Below are positions 51,150 through 61,077 of a DNA stretch of 64,000 bases, in pieces (the stretch's first letter is position 1; each line of letters begins with the position of its first letter). Source of the stretch: Microcoleus sp036705565 (GTDB lineage: Bacteria > Cyanobacteriota > Cyanobacteriia > Cyanobacteriales > Microcoleaceae); the NCBI GenBank assembly GCA_036705565.1, contig JAUBUY010000036.1; one strand, given 5' to 3'. A program made the position numbers and the translations under genes. Under the pieces are notes generated by a model that saw only the letters and a list, made by a program, of their open reading frames with translations, was not told where the DNA came from and made no database searches.

Positions 51150-51391
51150 TCGGAACTAAGTAGATGAGTGGGAAAATACATACAGCCTATTCCAGGTTTA
51201 TGGAATGTAGGGACAAAGGTTTTCGCCGTTTCCCTACGGAGATATGACGCTAGGCGGGGGTACTTCATAAGCGTGGAATCTGCTGTAATACCAATTTTAA
51301 AAAAGAATGCAACAGTATTCTTCTTCCCCCCGCAATGCAGCGGGGGGCTAGGGGGGGTCGAAGAGTGTTGCACGATTTTAGAGAATTAGTA

Positions 51392-54300
51392 TTACTTCTG
51401 TTTGATTACTACCAAAGTAATGTCATCAAATACTTTTTGCTCCCCGATGTATCGTCGCACGTCGTCAATAACCGCTTGCTTGATTTCTGCTGCTGACAGT
51501 TCCCTGTTAAGGACAACAACTTCAATCAATGGCTCGATACCGTATTGATTTTTCTTCATATCAAAAGCTTCGGTAATTCCATCTGTGTAGAGTATGACAA
51601 CATCCCCCGAATTCAACTGTATTTCAGTAGAAGCAATGAAATCGGCAATATCTGCTTCCAAGGCGATGGGAAACCCTAACTCGATGGTATCAATCCGCTC
51701 TACTTCGCCGCCGTCACGAACGACAATCACCTCTTCGTGCTGTCCGCTCAAATGCAGGGTGTTGTCCCGATATTCTAGCAAAGAAAGGCTCATATTTTTA
51801 CCGGAATCCATGCGCTCTACGTTATCAAAAAGCGTTTGGTTGACTGTCTGTAATAATTTAACGGGGTCGGTTTCCTTGTGAACCAGCAAAGTGCGAATTG
51901 CTGTTTGCGCCATAATCATTAACACGCCGCTTTCTAAACCGTGTCCTGTCACGTCGCCGATCCCAATGGTGGCTTTACCGCCGTGATTTAGTACGTCGTA
52001 GTAGTCGCCACCAACTTCATCAGCCGGTTCCATGAATGCAGCAATTTCTAGCCCTGCAATTGACTCTAATTCCTGCTGTTGAGGCAAAATCATTTGTTGC
52101 AGGCGGCGGGTTACGTCTAGTTCGGCACTCATGCGAAGGTTTTCTACTTTTAGCCGTTGGTTCAAAACCAATATTTCTTTATTAGCTTGGGCTAATTGTG
52201 CGGTGCGTTCTTCTACTTTTTGTTCTAGGGTTTGATAAAGTTGGGCATTTTCTAAGGCGATAGATGCCTGGGAAGATAGGAGTTTTAAAACTTCTATTCG
52301 CGCTGGGGTAAATACTTTTTCTGCTAGGTTGTTTTCTAAGTAAACTACGCCCATGAAGCGACCTTGATTGATGATGGGAGTACAGAGTATGGATTTGGTT
52401 TGATGGGCAACAATATAGGGGTCTGCGGCAAACATTGCCTCGGTGGTAGCATTGTTTAAGACGGCAGGTTTTTTGGTTCTTTCAACATAGTTGATGACGC
52501 TCATGGGGAGGATTTCGGGGAGGGGCAGATGGGGGATTTGTGAGAGGGTGATGTTGTCGCCTTCGACTTGTCCGACGGCTTCTACGGTGAATGTGTTTGA
52601 GTGTTTGAGCAGCAAATATCCGGTTTGTGCGCCGGCATTTTCTATGGCGATTTTGATTAGTTTTGCTAGCAATTCACTGAGGACTATTTCACTGGAGATG
52701 GCTTGGGCGGCTTTGAAGACGGAGGCTAAGTCAAATCCTTCTGAATTGCCGGTACTGGTGATGATGGTGGCTAAGGTGAGACTGGTTTCTGCGGGTTTTT
52801 GAGCGTTGATTTTGGCGAAGAATTGCGGATATCGGGTTTCTAAGTCTTTGACTTTGGCTTTGGCTCCCCAGCGGATGTAGCAGTAGTATGCTTCTAGTAG
52901 GAAGAAGCGGGCCATGTTTTCTTGGCCGCGAGTGAGGTGAAATTCGCCGGTGAGTTCGTTGGCGAGGGCTTCTTCTTGGGTGTATTGCTGTTCTCTGGCC
53001 CCGGTGATGGCACCATCGTAGAGGGTGATGGCTGCGGGGTAGTTTCCTAAAATTCGGGCTTTTTCGGCTTCTATTAGGTCGTATTTGTGTTGGTAGTTGG
53101 CGGGGCAATTGTTCGCCCAATGTCTCATTGTTTGTTGATTGGTGGCTACTTGTTCGAGATATTCTCTCTGTTCGGTTTCGCTGACGTGGGGATATTGAGC
53201 GAGGAGGCTGAGGGAATAGTAAAAGTTGAGTTGTGCTGTAGCTATCAAGCCGCCAACAGGGGCTTTATATTTATCTGCTTGTCGAGCATTTTCAATGGCA
53301 GCTTCCCGTTCTTTAAATAAATATGAAAGGAGGGTTTTAAAAGTATATATAAAAAACAAGTTAAAATAGTTATTTATTTGTAATGCAGCTTCAAGAGACT
53401 CTTTTTCATTATATTGAGCGCCAGTTAACTCAGTTGGTCGGTTTGACTGACCTAATAGACTCAAGAAAAGTTGTCGATAGAGCTTAATACATTCAAAAGA
53501 ATAAGATTGCTTTAGTTTGCCAATCAAAAATACATACTCTCTGGTTTTAACCTCAAGCAACTCTAAGTCTTTACCCGCAAAGAATACATGAAGATGATTG
53601 GTTAGAATTGCATAGCAGGCATACTCTAAGTTTCCTGTTTCTAGCCCACTATTAAAGCCCTCTTGCAAAGAATCTATGGTTTCCCTAACATGGTCTTTCC
53701 AGTGTCTAATATATGAGTTAAAGGCGTGTAGAACAATTACTTTTATCTTTTTGGCATTAAATTGCTCGAGCAATCTTAAAGATAACTGACCAACTCTATA
53801 TCCTGAATCAATATTTCCCCCAGTAGTCAAAAAGATACCATAATTAACATAAATGGCAGCAACTAAGGGAGGATTGCCGTAAGTTAAGCAGAGATCGACC
53901 ATTGCAAATAAAAGTCGAGATCCTAATGCAGGATTCGTAATATAAGCAGCAGAATAAACTGTTAACATAATCCGAATTGTGGCCAATTGATAAGGATCGG
54001 TCATTTCGGAAATGGCTGCTAAATCCTCAATTTGTTTGTTTTCTTCTGCCAGTTTTATAGCAATTGCATGAATCAAAATTCCGGGGTCTTCCGACATTTG
54101 AGACAGCGATATACCTAATTTTTCCAGCACTTCCAGTCCTGTTTCTATTGCTTCTGAAAACCTATCTTGAGAAATATAAGACTGAATTTTAACCTCATAA
54201 ACTTTCACCATATCTAAAAGCGTTTTCGCCTCTTGCAACACAACTTCTAAAAGCTGTTCCGCCTGTTCAAAATTACCGTTTAAATATTCAGCTTCTACGG

Positions 54301-57043
54301 TTTCCACATAGATAGGCAGCGTCAAATCATAATCGCTTTGCCAACTATCAGCAGCAAGCAGTCCCAAACCGAGATTAAAATAATTAACAGCCGCTTCAAA
54401 GGCTGCGGATGCTTTAGCTTTTTGACCGGCAATCAAGTTAAGTTCTGCTAACAAGTTTTTGTCTGACTGTGCGGCCAGTAGCGGTAATTCCTCTGGGGTT
54501 GTCTCTATGCCAAAATTCAATTGATTAACCAGGGCAAAAATATTGTTTTTGCGTTCTTCTGCTGTGGTATTTTGGAGCAGCAACTGACCGATTTGGAAGT
54601 GAGTTGATTTCTTTTCGGTTTCGGGAATCAAAGAATAGGCAGATTGCTGCACTCTGTCGTGCAAGAATTTGTAATCTACTTTCACATCTTGCAGCCTCAC
54701 TGATGCAGATTCCGACTCGACAAATACCAGGGGAATTTTGTAGGCTTCGGAGAGGGGCAAAATCAAACCCGCCTGAAGCGCCGGCCACAACTGCGCCCCC
54801 GTCACTAATTCTGATGCTTCGTTGACAATGGCTAAAATATCTAAGTTAAAAGTATTGCCAATGCAAGCGGCTAGTTTTAAGGCTTTTTGAGTAACCTCTG
54901 GTAGCTTTTGAATGTTTCTGGCAATCAGTTCGACAACGTTTAAATCGGTAATGCCAATGGCTTGGATTGCCTCGATATCCCATTGCCATCTGTCGCTGCT
55001 GGCTTCATAATGCAGCAGGCTTTCCAAGGCGAGGGTTTTCAGCAGTTGGGTTAAAAAGAAAGGGTTGCCTTGGGTTTTGCTAAACAGGAGTTGGGAAAAG
55101 GATTGAATGCGTTTGGTGGCTGCGGATTCATTGAGAGTATCGGCAATCAGTTGGCTAACATGATTTATGGCTAAAGGTTGAACGGTGATGTTGTTGAGAT
55201 TTGCCCCGGATTCGCGGATTTTTTCTAAGGTTTGAACTAAGGGGTGAGTGGGGCTGACTTCGTTATCGCGATATGCTCCAATAATTAACAAAAATTGGCT
55301 GTCAGAGTCACTCATCAGCAGTTGCATCAGTTTCAGGGAGGCTGCATCTGCCCACTGTAAGTCATCTAAAAACAGGACAACGGGGTGTTGGGGCTGACAA
55401 AAGACTTTGAGGAATTGTTGAAAAACTCGATTGAAGCGGTTTTGTGATTCTGTTGGCCCTAATTGTGGCACTTCTGGCTGCGAACCGATAATAAATTCTA
55501 CTTCGGGGATGACATCAATAATGACTTGGGCGTTGGGGGTGAGGGCATCTAAGAGTTGATGTTTCCAACTGGCAATTTGTCCGGCATTTTCTGTGAGTAA
55601 TTGGTTAATTAAGGCTTGAAAAGCGGTGATGATGGCTGAGTAGGGAATGTTGCGGTTAAATTGGTCGAATTTGCCGGAAATGAAGTAACCGCGTTGGCGG
55701 ACTATGGGTTTGTGGACTTCGTTGACAATGGCGGTTTTGCCTATGCCGGAATAGCCGGAAACTAGGATCATTTCGCTGCTGGAAGGGGAAGGGGAAGGGG
55801 AAGGGGAAGGGGTAAGAGTTGATTCCTCGGTTTGATCCCCCCCGGCCCCCCTTGATAAGGGGGGAGTAAGAGTGGAGGAGGATTCTGCTTCTGAAGCATG
55901 GTTTTGAACCCCCCCGGCCCCCCTTGCTAAGGGGGGGGTAAGAGGTGTTGGGGTAAGAGGGGATTCTGCTGGTTCTAAAGCCCCCTTAGTAAGGGGGTTG
56001 GGGGTTAGAGATGTCGGGGTAAGAGTCGAGTGGCTAATTCTTTCAAAGGCGGCTAGTAATTCTATTACTTCCTGTTCGCGGCCGTAAAGTTTTTGTGGAA
56101 TCAGGAGTTGGCTACCTTTGTCGCGGGTGGCAATGGCAAAAGGTGCGATTGTTCCCGTAGCAAGCAACTGATTTAAACAACTTTCTAAGTCAAATTTTAA
56201 TCCCGCTGCGCTTTGATATCTCTCTTCTGCGGTTTTGGCTAAGAGTTTCATGACGATATCAGAAATAACTTGGGGAATTTCTCTAATTTCACAAAGTGGT
56301 AAAGGCTGTTTAGCTAAGTGACAATGTATTAATTCCATCGGCTCGACCGTGGCAAAAGGTAACTGACCCGCCAGCAGTTCGTATAAAGTCACTCCTAAAG
56401 AATAATAGTCGGTTCGGTAATCTACGGAGCGGTTCATTCGCCCCGTTTGTTCTGGGGAGAGATAGGCGAGAGTACCCGCTAGTTCCGAGGGGTTGCTAAC
56501 AGATTGATTTTCTTGTTGCAGGCGGGAGGATATGCTAAAGTCAGTGAGTTTGACTTCGCCTGTGGTAGAGTTAATAATAATATTAGCCGGTTTAATATCT
56601 TTGTGAATAATCGAATGGCGGTGCAAATAATCTAAGGCATCTATTAAGACAATGGCAATTCTCAGAACTTCTGTTACAGGTAAGGTTTGGTTAGTAAGTA
56701 ACTGGTCGAGAGAGGAGCCGCCAAAATCTTCTAAGATTAGGGCAAAGCTATTGCGATAGTTTTCTAGGCTATAGACTTTGGTGATACTAGAACTGTCTAG
56801 GGGTTGGGCAATTTTGTATTCATTTCTGAGGCGGGTGACTTCTTCCAGAGTGGGGTACTCGGATTTAAGGAGTTTGACGATAACGGGTTGCTGGTCTGCT
56901 TCGCGGTAGCCTCGATAAACCAAACTTTTTACGCCGCTGTGAAGTTCTTGTACAATGCGATATCCGTTAAGTCCGAGCATAGTCCGTGCGCTAGTTGGTA
57001 TTGTACTTGTTAGTGATATTAACCTATCGGGAGTGAAAACCAC
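51392..57043 (-). CDS. Giant kinase-ATPase-GAF-SpoIIE phosphatase signalling protein
   Basis: 1883 residues. A Ser/Thr kinase domain (~15-290: HKDIKPANIIIN, DFSISSR, LSPEQTGRMN) is followed by an AAA/PknK-like ATPase (~428 P-loop SGYSGIGKTAIVNEV, Walker B VVLFLDDLQWAD), helical TPR-like repeats (~840-1370), GAF (~1390-1560), a coiled coil, and a C-terminal PP2C/SpoIIE phosphatase (AAFMEPADEVGGDYYDVLNH, GIGDVTGHGLESGVLM, LYTDGITEAFD). Proteins with the first four modules usually end in a histidine kinase; here a phosphatase replaces it, suggesting control of an anti-anti-sigma-type partner. The catalytic loop is HKD, not HRD. Residues ~340-425 are a translated low-complexity repeat. Convergent with the TPR gene, starting at ATG 57043. 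Confidence 0.9.
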   Translation of the reverse strand: MVFTPDRLISLTSTIPTSARTMLGLNGYRIVQELHSGVKSLVYRGYREADQQPVIVKLLKSEYPTLEEVTRLRNEYKIAQPLDSSSITKVYSLENYRNSFALILEDFGGSSLDQLLTNQTLPVTEVLRIAIVLIDALDYLHRHSIIHKDIKPANIIINSTTGEVKLTDFSISSRLQQENQSVSNPSELAGTLAYLSPEQTGRMNRSVDYRTDYYSLGVTLYELLAGQLPFATVEPMELIHCHLAKQPLPLCEIREIPQVISDIVMKLLAKTAEERYQSAAGLKFDLESCLNQLLATGTIAPFAIATRDKGSQLLIPQKLYGREQEVIELLAAFERISHSTLTPTSLTPNPLTKGALEPAESPLTPTPLTPPLARGAGGVQNHASEAESSSTLTPPLSRGAGGDQTEESTLTPSPSPSPSPSSSEMILVSGYSGIGKTAIVNEVHKPIVRQRGYFISGKFDQFNRNIPYSAIITAFQALINQLLTENAGQIASWKHQLLDALTPNAQVIIDVIPEVEFIIGSQPEVPQLGPTESQNRFNRVFQQFLKVFCQPQHPVVLFLDDLQWADAASLKLMQLLMSDSDSQFLLIIGAYRDNEVSPTHPLVQTLEKIRESGANLNNITVQPLAINHVSQLIADTLNESAATKRIQSFSQLLFSKTQGNPFFLTQLLKTLALESLLHYEASSDRWQWDIEAIQAIGITDLNVVELIARNIQKLPEVTQKALKLAACIGNTFNLDILAIVNEASELVTGAQLWPALQAGLILPLSEAYKIPLVFVESESASVRLQDVKVDYKFLHDRVQQSAYSLIPETEKKSTHFQIGQLLLQNTTAEERKNNIFALVNQLNFGIETTPEELPLLAAQSDKNLLAELNLIAGQKAKASAAFEAAVNYFNLGLGLLAADSWQSDYDLTLPIYVETVEAEYLNGNFEQAEQLLEVVLQEAKTLLDMVKVYEVKIQSYISQDRFSEAIETGLEVLEKLGISLSQMSEDPGILIHAIAIKLAEENKQIEDLAAISEMTDPYQLATIRIMLTVYSAAYITNPALGSRLLFAMVDLCLTYGNPPLVAAIYVNYGIFLTTGGNIDSGYRVGQLSLRLLEQFNAKKIKVIVLHAFNSYIRHWKDHVRETIDSLQEGFNSGLETGNLEYACYAILTNHLHVFFAGKDLELLEVKTREYVFLIGKLKQSYSFECIKLYRQLFLSLLGQSNRPTELTGAQYNEKESLEAALQINNYFNLFFIYTFKTLLSYLFKEREAAIENARQADKYKAPVGGLIATAQLNFYYSLSLLAQYPHVSETEQREYLEQVATNQQTMRHWANNCPANYQHKYDLIEAEKARILGNYPAAITLYDGAITGAREQQYTQEEALANELTGEFHLTRGQENMARFFLLEAYYCYIRWGAKAKVKDLETRYPQFFAKINAQKPAETSLTLATIITSTGNSEGFDLASVFKAAQAISSEIVLSELLAKLIKIAIENAGAQTGYLLLKHSNTFTVEAVGQVEGDNITLSQIPHLPLPEILPMSVINYVERTKKPAVLNNATTEAMFAADPYIVAHQTKSILCTPIINQGRFMGVVYLENNLAEKVFTPARIEVLKLLSSQASIALENAQLYQTLEQKVEERTAQLAQANKEILVLNQRLKVENLRMSAELDVTRRLQQMILPQQQELESIAGLEIAAFMEPADEVGGDYYDVLNHGGKATIGIGDVTGHGLESGVLMIMAQTAIRTLLVHKETDPVKLLQTVNQTLFDNVERMDSGKNMSLSLLEYRDNTLHLSGQHEEVIVVRDGGEVERIDTIELGFPIALEADIADFIASTEIQLNSGDVVILYTDGITEAFDMKKNQYGIEPLIEVVVLNRELSAAEIKQAVIDDVRRYIGEQKVFDDITLVVIKQK
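55770..56030. repeat. Translated low-complexity repeats in the giant kinase
   Basis: GGAAGGGGAAGGGG hexamers (translated SPSPSPSP) and three copies of a CCCCCTT...AAGGGGG hairpin repeat (translated PPLARGAGG, PPLSRGAGG, PLTKGA). All lie between the kinase and the P-loop of one reading frame. A related CCCCCCGC/GCGGGGGG hairpin is at 51331-51346. Confidence 0.8.
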
Positions 57044-57098
57044 TGTATCATCAAGAAAATCCGTAAAAATTCACATTTTGCACCACGATAAAAAAGCT

Positions 57099-57292
57099 GT
57101 AGGGGCTGGTTCGCCAACAATATATAACGATAACCAACAATCTAAATAAACCCGCCCAACCCCACCAATCGCCGACATTAACCATAAATTTGCATCGAAT
57201 ATTACAATGTGGATGATGATTGTTCGTTGGCTGGGGCGGGTTTTCGAGATTGTTTGTTTTTGGCGATTATGGTTGGCGAACCCGCCCCTACA
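57099..57292. repeat. GTAGGGGC(G/T)GGTT inverted repeat
   Basis: Ends GTAGGGGCTGGTTCGCCAAC and GTTGGCGAACCCGCCCCTAC are inverted, with inner AAACCCGCCC / GGGGCGGGTTT. It is the same family as 7269-7455. The rest of 57044-57511 shows no gene. Confidence 0.8.
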
Positions 57293-57511
57293 GCTTTTAG
57301 GATGATACAATTCCCAGTCAAAGGGAAATGATATTATTTCTCTTTCTCAAAAAAGGGCGATCGCCAGTTTTCTCGACTCTGAAGCCTTGGGCTTTGCCGA
57401 CAGTAAGCCAGGGCGCGGTCAATAGTTGCCAATCGAAACTGTAGAGAACGCATCTGCTATACAATAACAGCAAAATCTATATTTCCCGCAAAAGGGAGCT
57501 AGGAGAAAATT

Positions 57512-57844
57512 ATGGCTTTTCCCCAGGATTGGAGAAGTTGGGAAACACAAATAGCCCGACTGATTGGTCAAGCATGGTTGGACGAAGCTTTATATAATCG
57601 GCTACTCAACGAGCCCGCAGCCACGCTGCGAGACAATGGGTTAATTTTGGAAGATTTCGTAGAAGTCCAAGTAAATCAGGCTCCCGATGCAGTTCCCGTC
57701 CTTCGAGGTACTGAAGGGGAGACAGTGATTTACGAAATGCCCCTGCCTCCCAAACCCGATAATCTGACAGACGCAGAGATTAGCCGTTGGCTTGAGGGAC
57801 GGTCTGAAAGATTCCCAGGCGGAATTATTCGGCTCAGTTGCTAA
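57512..57844 (+). CDS. NHLP-type RiPP precursor peptide
   Basis: 110 residues with AGGAG 9 bases before ATG 57512. Residues ~8-85 match the nitrile-hydratase-alpha-like leader (NHLP): ARLIGQAWLDEALYNRLLNE, PAATLRDNGL, VEVQVNQAPDAVPVL, YEMPLPPKPDNLTDAEI. The C-terminus RSERFPGGIIRLSC has a double-Gly site, leaving a very short candidate core, IIRLSC, with one Ser and one Cys that the YcaO enzyme could cyclise. A core this short is unusual, so either it is degenerate or this peptide acts as a leader donor. The cyclodehydratase and dehydrogenase genes follow 1 kb downstream on the same strand. Confidence 0.82.
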   Translation: MAFPQDWRSWETQIARLIGQAWLDEALYNRLLNEPAATLRDNGLILEDFVEVQVNQAPDAVPVLRGTEGETVIYEMPLPPKPDNLTDAEISRWLEGRSERFPGGIIRLSC

Positions 57845-58030
57845 AGTCCCTTTAGCTTCCCCCAAGCTGCATCGGTAGCTTGCCAGTTTTTTAGCCCCGC
57901 TTGTTACTCGCAGCGGGGCCGCTTCAGAAGAGTTGGTGTTTCCGCAGTTGACAAGCGGATGAGGCTGTTGTACTGTATCGGCATTAATTGCCAGAACAAG
58001 ATTAGGTTGATCTAACAGAGGAATATAATT

Positions 58031-58117
58031 ATGTCAGTTTTGCAACAAGATTTGACGGCGAGCGAACAGGAAATGTCAAAGGCGATCGCCCAAGCTTGGT
58101 TAAGTGGAACTCTATAG
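58031..58117 (+). pseudogene. Truncated second precursor peptide
   Basis: ATG 58031 with GAGG 10 bases upstream gives MSVLQQDLTASEQEMSKAIA then QAWLSGTL and a TAG. The AIAQAWLSG part matches the NHLP leader start (IGQAWLDEA in the 57512 gene). It stops after 28 codons, exactly where the leader helix should continue, so this is a broken precursor copy or a nonsense allele. Confidence 0.6.
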
Positions 58118-58237
58118 TCACAGCGGGGTCTCTCGATGAGAATTAGCTTTTCGGGCGATCGACTATAGTTAATTTATAGATTTAAATTTTTAAGAGTATG
58201 GAAACCGTAAATATCGATCGGGCTAAAACGAAAAAGA

Positions 58238-58350
58238 TTGAATGAGGAGGCGATCGTACAAATAGTTGATGAAACGAACGAATTGTGGTTTTCTGTTGCT
58301 AGTATTTGGGAAATAGGTATCAAAGTTGCGATCGAGATACAGCATATTCC
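58238..58350 (+). pseudogene. PIN-domain toxin fragment
   Basis: The frame reads ETNELWFSVASIWEIGIKVA, which matches the second helix of VapC-like PIN toxins (compare TELWLSPISIWETLIL in the gene at 10740). The flanking sequence is out of frame or repeat. A remnant only. Confidence 0.5.
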
Positions 58351-58376
58351 ATGTATATATGGTACACACAATCTTG

Positions 58377-58455
58377 TCGTAGGTAAGGTGCGTCGCCACC
58401 AGTCAATCTACAAGTTCCATTTAACTTCTCACAGCGACGCACCCTACAGAAACTT
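58377..58455. repeat. GTAGG(GT)GCGTCGC inverted repeat
   Basis: AAGGTGCGTCGCCACC and CAGCGACGCACCCTACAG are inverted, the family of 15910-15975. It lies inside the PIN remnant area. Confidence 0.65.
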
Positions 58456-58490
58456 AAGCTTTTAGTCCGGCAGTCCTCTCGCTCACCCGG

Positions 58491-58712
58491 CAGTCCGCCA
58501 GGGGTTGAAACCCCTGTCTCATAGCGAAAGTCCTCTGAAAGAGGACTGAAGAACTGATTAGATCGGGTTCGGGTAACTGCTGATAATATTATGTCCGGTC
58601 GATCGCTAGTAATACAAACCTAACTTATTGTAATTGTGCGATCGGACATGATATTAGTCCTCTTTGAGAGGACTTTCGCTATGAGGCAGGGGTTTTAACC
58701 CCAGCCGGACTG
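58491..58712. mobile_element. ~220-bp foldback element (copy 2) with a nested MITE
   Basis: Ends CAGTCCGCCAGGGGTTGAAA / TTTTAACCCCAGCCGGACTG and inner AGCGAAAGTCCTCTGAAAGA / TCTTTGAGAGGACTTTCGCT are inverted. The MITE at 58586-58654 sits in its centre. Confidence 0.88.
58586..58654. mobile_element. TATCATGTCCG-type MITE, short form, nested
   Basis: 69 bp with inverted ends ATATTATGTCCGGTCGATCG / CGATCGGACATGATAT. It is the same termini as the element that broke the toxin gene at 6274-6750, but without its GGGGCGGGTT interior. Confidence 0.82.
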
Positions 58713-58825
58713 TCGGTTGTATGTTAAGATCATTTGTTAATAATTATCAAGTATCTCAGCGAACTCGCCCCGGCTTTGATATTATCCTAAAATCTATTCA
58801 AAAATTATATTAAACACCATTCAGG

Positions 58826-61069
58826 ATGCTCTACCAACCAAAGTTTAAAAATTGCTTCACCGTCGAAATCATCAAATCGGTAGGAGTATTCCTGATCTCC
58901 GAGTCAGATTCCTTCGTCCTCTCAGGCCACCTTTACGAACTATTAACCCCCTTAATCGACGGCCACAATACCTCCGATGAAATCGTCGCCAAACTGCGAA
59001 ATCAAGCCTCACCCGCAGAAATTTACTATACCCTAGCCCTGCTAGAAAAACAAGGCCACCTCATCGAAAACGACACATCCCTCCCCGAAGAAACCGCCGC
59101 CTTTTACACTCTCTTAAACATCTCCCCCCAGCAAGCCGCATCCCGCTTGCAATCCCTGAAAGTTGCCGTCATTTCCTACAGCCAAATCCCAGCAGAAACT
59201 TGCATTAGCGCCCTAGAAACCCTCGGTATTCAAGTCTCAACCACCGCAGATATCACCCTAATCATAGCCGACGATTACCTGCAACCAGAACTGGGAGAAT
59301 TCAACCAAAAATCCCTTCAAACAGGCCAACCTTGGCTACTCGTCAAACCTACAAGTTCCACAATTGCGATCGGCCCGATTTTCCACCCCGAAACCACCGC
59401 CTGCTGGGAATGTCTCGCCCAACGCCTGAGAGCAAATCGCCCCACCCAAAGCTTCATCCAGCGTCAAAATAACTACTCAAAACCCTTATTAAATCCCCCA
59501 TCTTACCTACCTTCCACCTTACAAATGGGTTTAAATTTAGCCGCCACAGAACTAGCAAAATGGATTGTCCAAGGCGAAAATAAAAATTTAGAAAATACAA
59601 TAATTACCTTTGACACCAAAACCCTCAAAACCACCAATCACACCATAACTAAACGCCCCCAATGCCCCGAATGCGGTCTACTTCCGCCCCAAGAAATCCA
59701 GCCCTTTGTCCTCCAAAGCCAGAAAAAAACCTTTACCGCCGATGGCGGACATCGCGGCTTTTCCCCAACCGAAACCCTGCAAAAATTTGACAGCCAAATC
59801 AGTCCCATAACCGGAGTTGTGCGCGGTTTACTCAAAGTTCCCCAAACAGCCAATGCTTTAACACCGAACTACTTAGCCGGCCACAATTTCGCTACGATGT
59901 TCGATGACTTGTACTTCCTCAAAGAAAACTTACGGGGCAGAAGTGCCGGCAAAGGCAAAACCGACGAACAAGCCAAAGCCAGCGCCTTGGGAGAAGCCAT
60001 TGAGAGATATTCCGGCGTATTTCAAGGCGACGAAATTCGACAAAAAGGCAGCTATCAAACAATGGGAGAAACCGCAATTCACCCCAATGATTGCATGGGT
60101 TTTAGTGAAGTACAATATAGCACTCGCCACGACTGGAATAGAACCTGTAAAAGCTTCTTTCAAAGAGTCCCCGAACCCTTCGATGCCGGCAGAGAAATTG
60201 ACTGGACACCAATTTGGTCATTAACTCATCAACGAGTCAAATATTTACCCACAGCTTACTGTTATTACGGCTATCCCAAACCCGAAAAACCCGACTGTTG
60301 GGCGGACTCCAACGGTAGCGCCGCCGGCAATACCAAAGAAGAGGCAATTTTGCAAGGGTTTATGGAATTAGTGGAGCGAGATAGCGTTGCTTTGTGGTGG
60401 TACAATCGGGTTAAAGTCCCCGCTGTTGATTTAGATAGCTTTAACGATTCCTACATTCAAGAACTCAGAAACTATTATCAAAGTATAGACCGCAGTCTGT
60501 GGGTTTTAGACCTCACCAACGATTTTAACATCCCCGTTTTTGCAGCCCTTTCTCACCGCATCGACAGAGAAATCGAAGACATTATTTTCGGCTTTGGCGC
60601 ACATTTTGACCCCAACATTGCCCTGTCTCGCGCCTTAACAGAAGTCAATCAATCTTTACCCGCAGTATTAACCTTTAACAGCGATGGTAGCACCAATTAC
60701 GGCGTTTCCGACGGCCTCACCGTTGAGTGGTACAAAACCGCCACCCTAGAAAATAAATCTTATTTAACGCCCGATACTTCCCAACCTTTAAAATTACTAT
60801 CTGACTATCCCCACTTAGCCAGCGATGATTTAAAAGCCGACGTTGAAAAGTGCGTAAAAATAGCTGAAACATTAGGCTTAGAAACCTTTGTTTTAGATCA
60901 AACCCGGCCAGACATTGGCTTAAATGTCGTCAAAGTTATAGTACCAGGAATGCGGCACTTTTGGAAACGCTTAGCAGCAGGGCGACTTTATGACATTCCC
61001 GTGAAATTAGGCTGGCTAGATGCACCCATCCCCGAACACCAAATCAACCCATTCCCGATATTCTTTTAA
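58826..61069 (+). CDS. Fused E1-like/YcaO cyclodehydratase (TOMM synthetase)
   Basis: 747 residues. The N-terminal ~300 residues are the leader-peptide-binding E1-like (C protein) part, with two CxxC zinc pairs (ACWECLAQ ~193-196, QCPECGLL ~280-283). The rest is a YcaO (D protein) domain: RSAGKGKTDEQAKASALGEA, IERYSG (~374-396), then ADSNGSAAGNTKEEAILQGF, MELVERDSVALWWYNR (~493-528) with ATP- and Mg-binding Glu residues, ending INPFPIFF. YcaO uses ATP to turn Cys/Ser/Thr of a precursor into azolines. The C-terminal PFP echoes the Pro-rich tail of azoline-forming YcaO proteins. The SagB-type gene begins 8 bases after the stop. The start ATG 58826 lacks a strong ribosome site. Confidence 0.92.
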   Translation: MLYQPKFKNCFTVEIIKSVGVFLISESDSFVLSGHLYELLTPLIDGHNTSDEIVAKLRNQASPAEIYYTLALLEKQGHLIENDTSLPEETAAFYTLLNISPQQAASRLQSLKVAVISYSQIPAETCISALETLGIQVSTTADITLIIADDYLQPELGEFNQKSLQTGQPWLLVKPTSSTIAIGPIFHPETTACWECLAQRLRANRPTQSFIQRQNNYSKPLLNPPSYLPSTLQMGLNLAATELAKWIVQGENKNLENTIITFDTKTLKTTNHTITKRPQCPECGLLPPQEIQPFVLQSQKKTFTADGGHRGFSPTETLQKFDSQISPITGVVRGLLKVPQTANALTPNYLAGHNFATMFDDLYFLKENLRGRSAGKGKTDEQAKASALGEAIERYSGVFQGDEIRQKGSYQTMGETAIHPNDCMGFSEVQYSTRHDWNRTCKSFFQRVPEPFDAGREIDWTPIWSLTHQRVKYLPTAYCYYGYPKPEKPDCWADSNGSAAGNTKEEAILQGFMELVERDSVALWWYNRVKVPAVDLDSFNDSYIQELRNYYQSIDRSLWVLDLTNDFNIPVFAALSHRIDREIEDIIFGFGAHFDPNIALSRALTEVNQSLPAVLTFNSDGSTNYGVSDGLTVEWYKTATLENKSYLTPDTSQPLKLLSDYPHLASDDLKADVEKCVKIAETLGLETFVLDQTRPDIGLNVVKVIVPGMRHFWKRLAAGRLYDIPVKLGWLDAPIPEHQINPFPIFF

Positions 61070-61077
61070 GCTTAATT

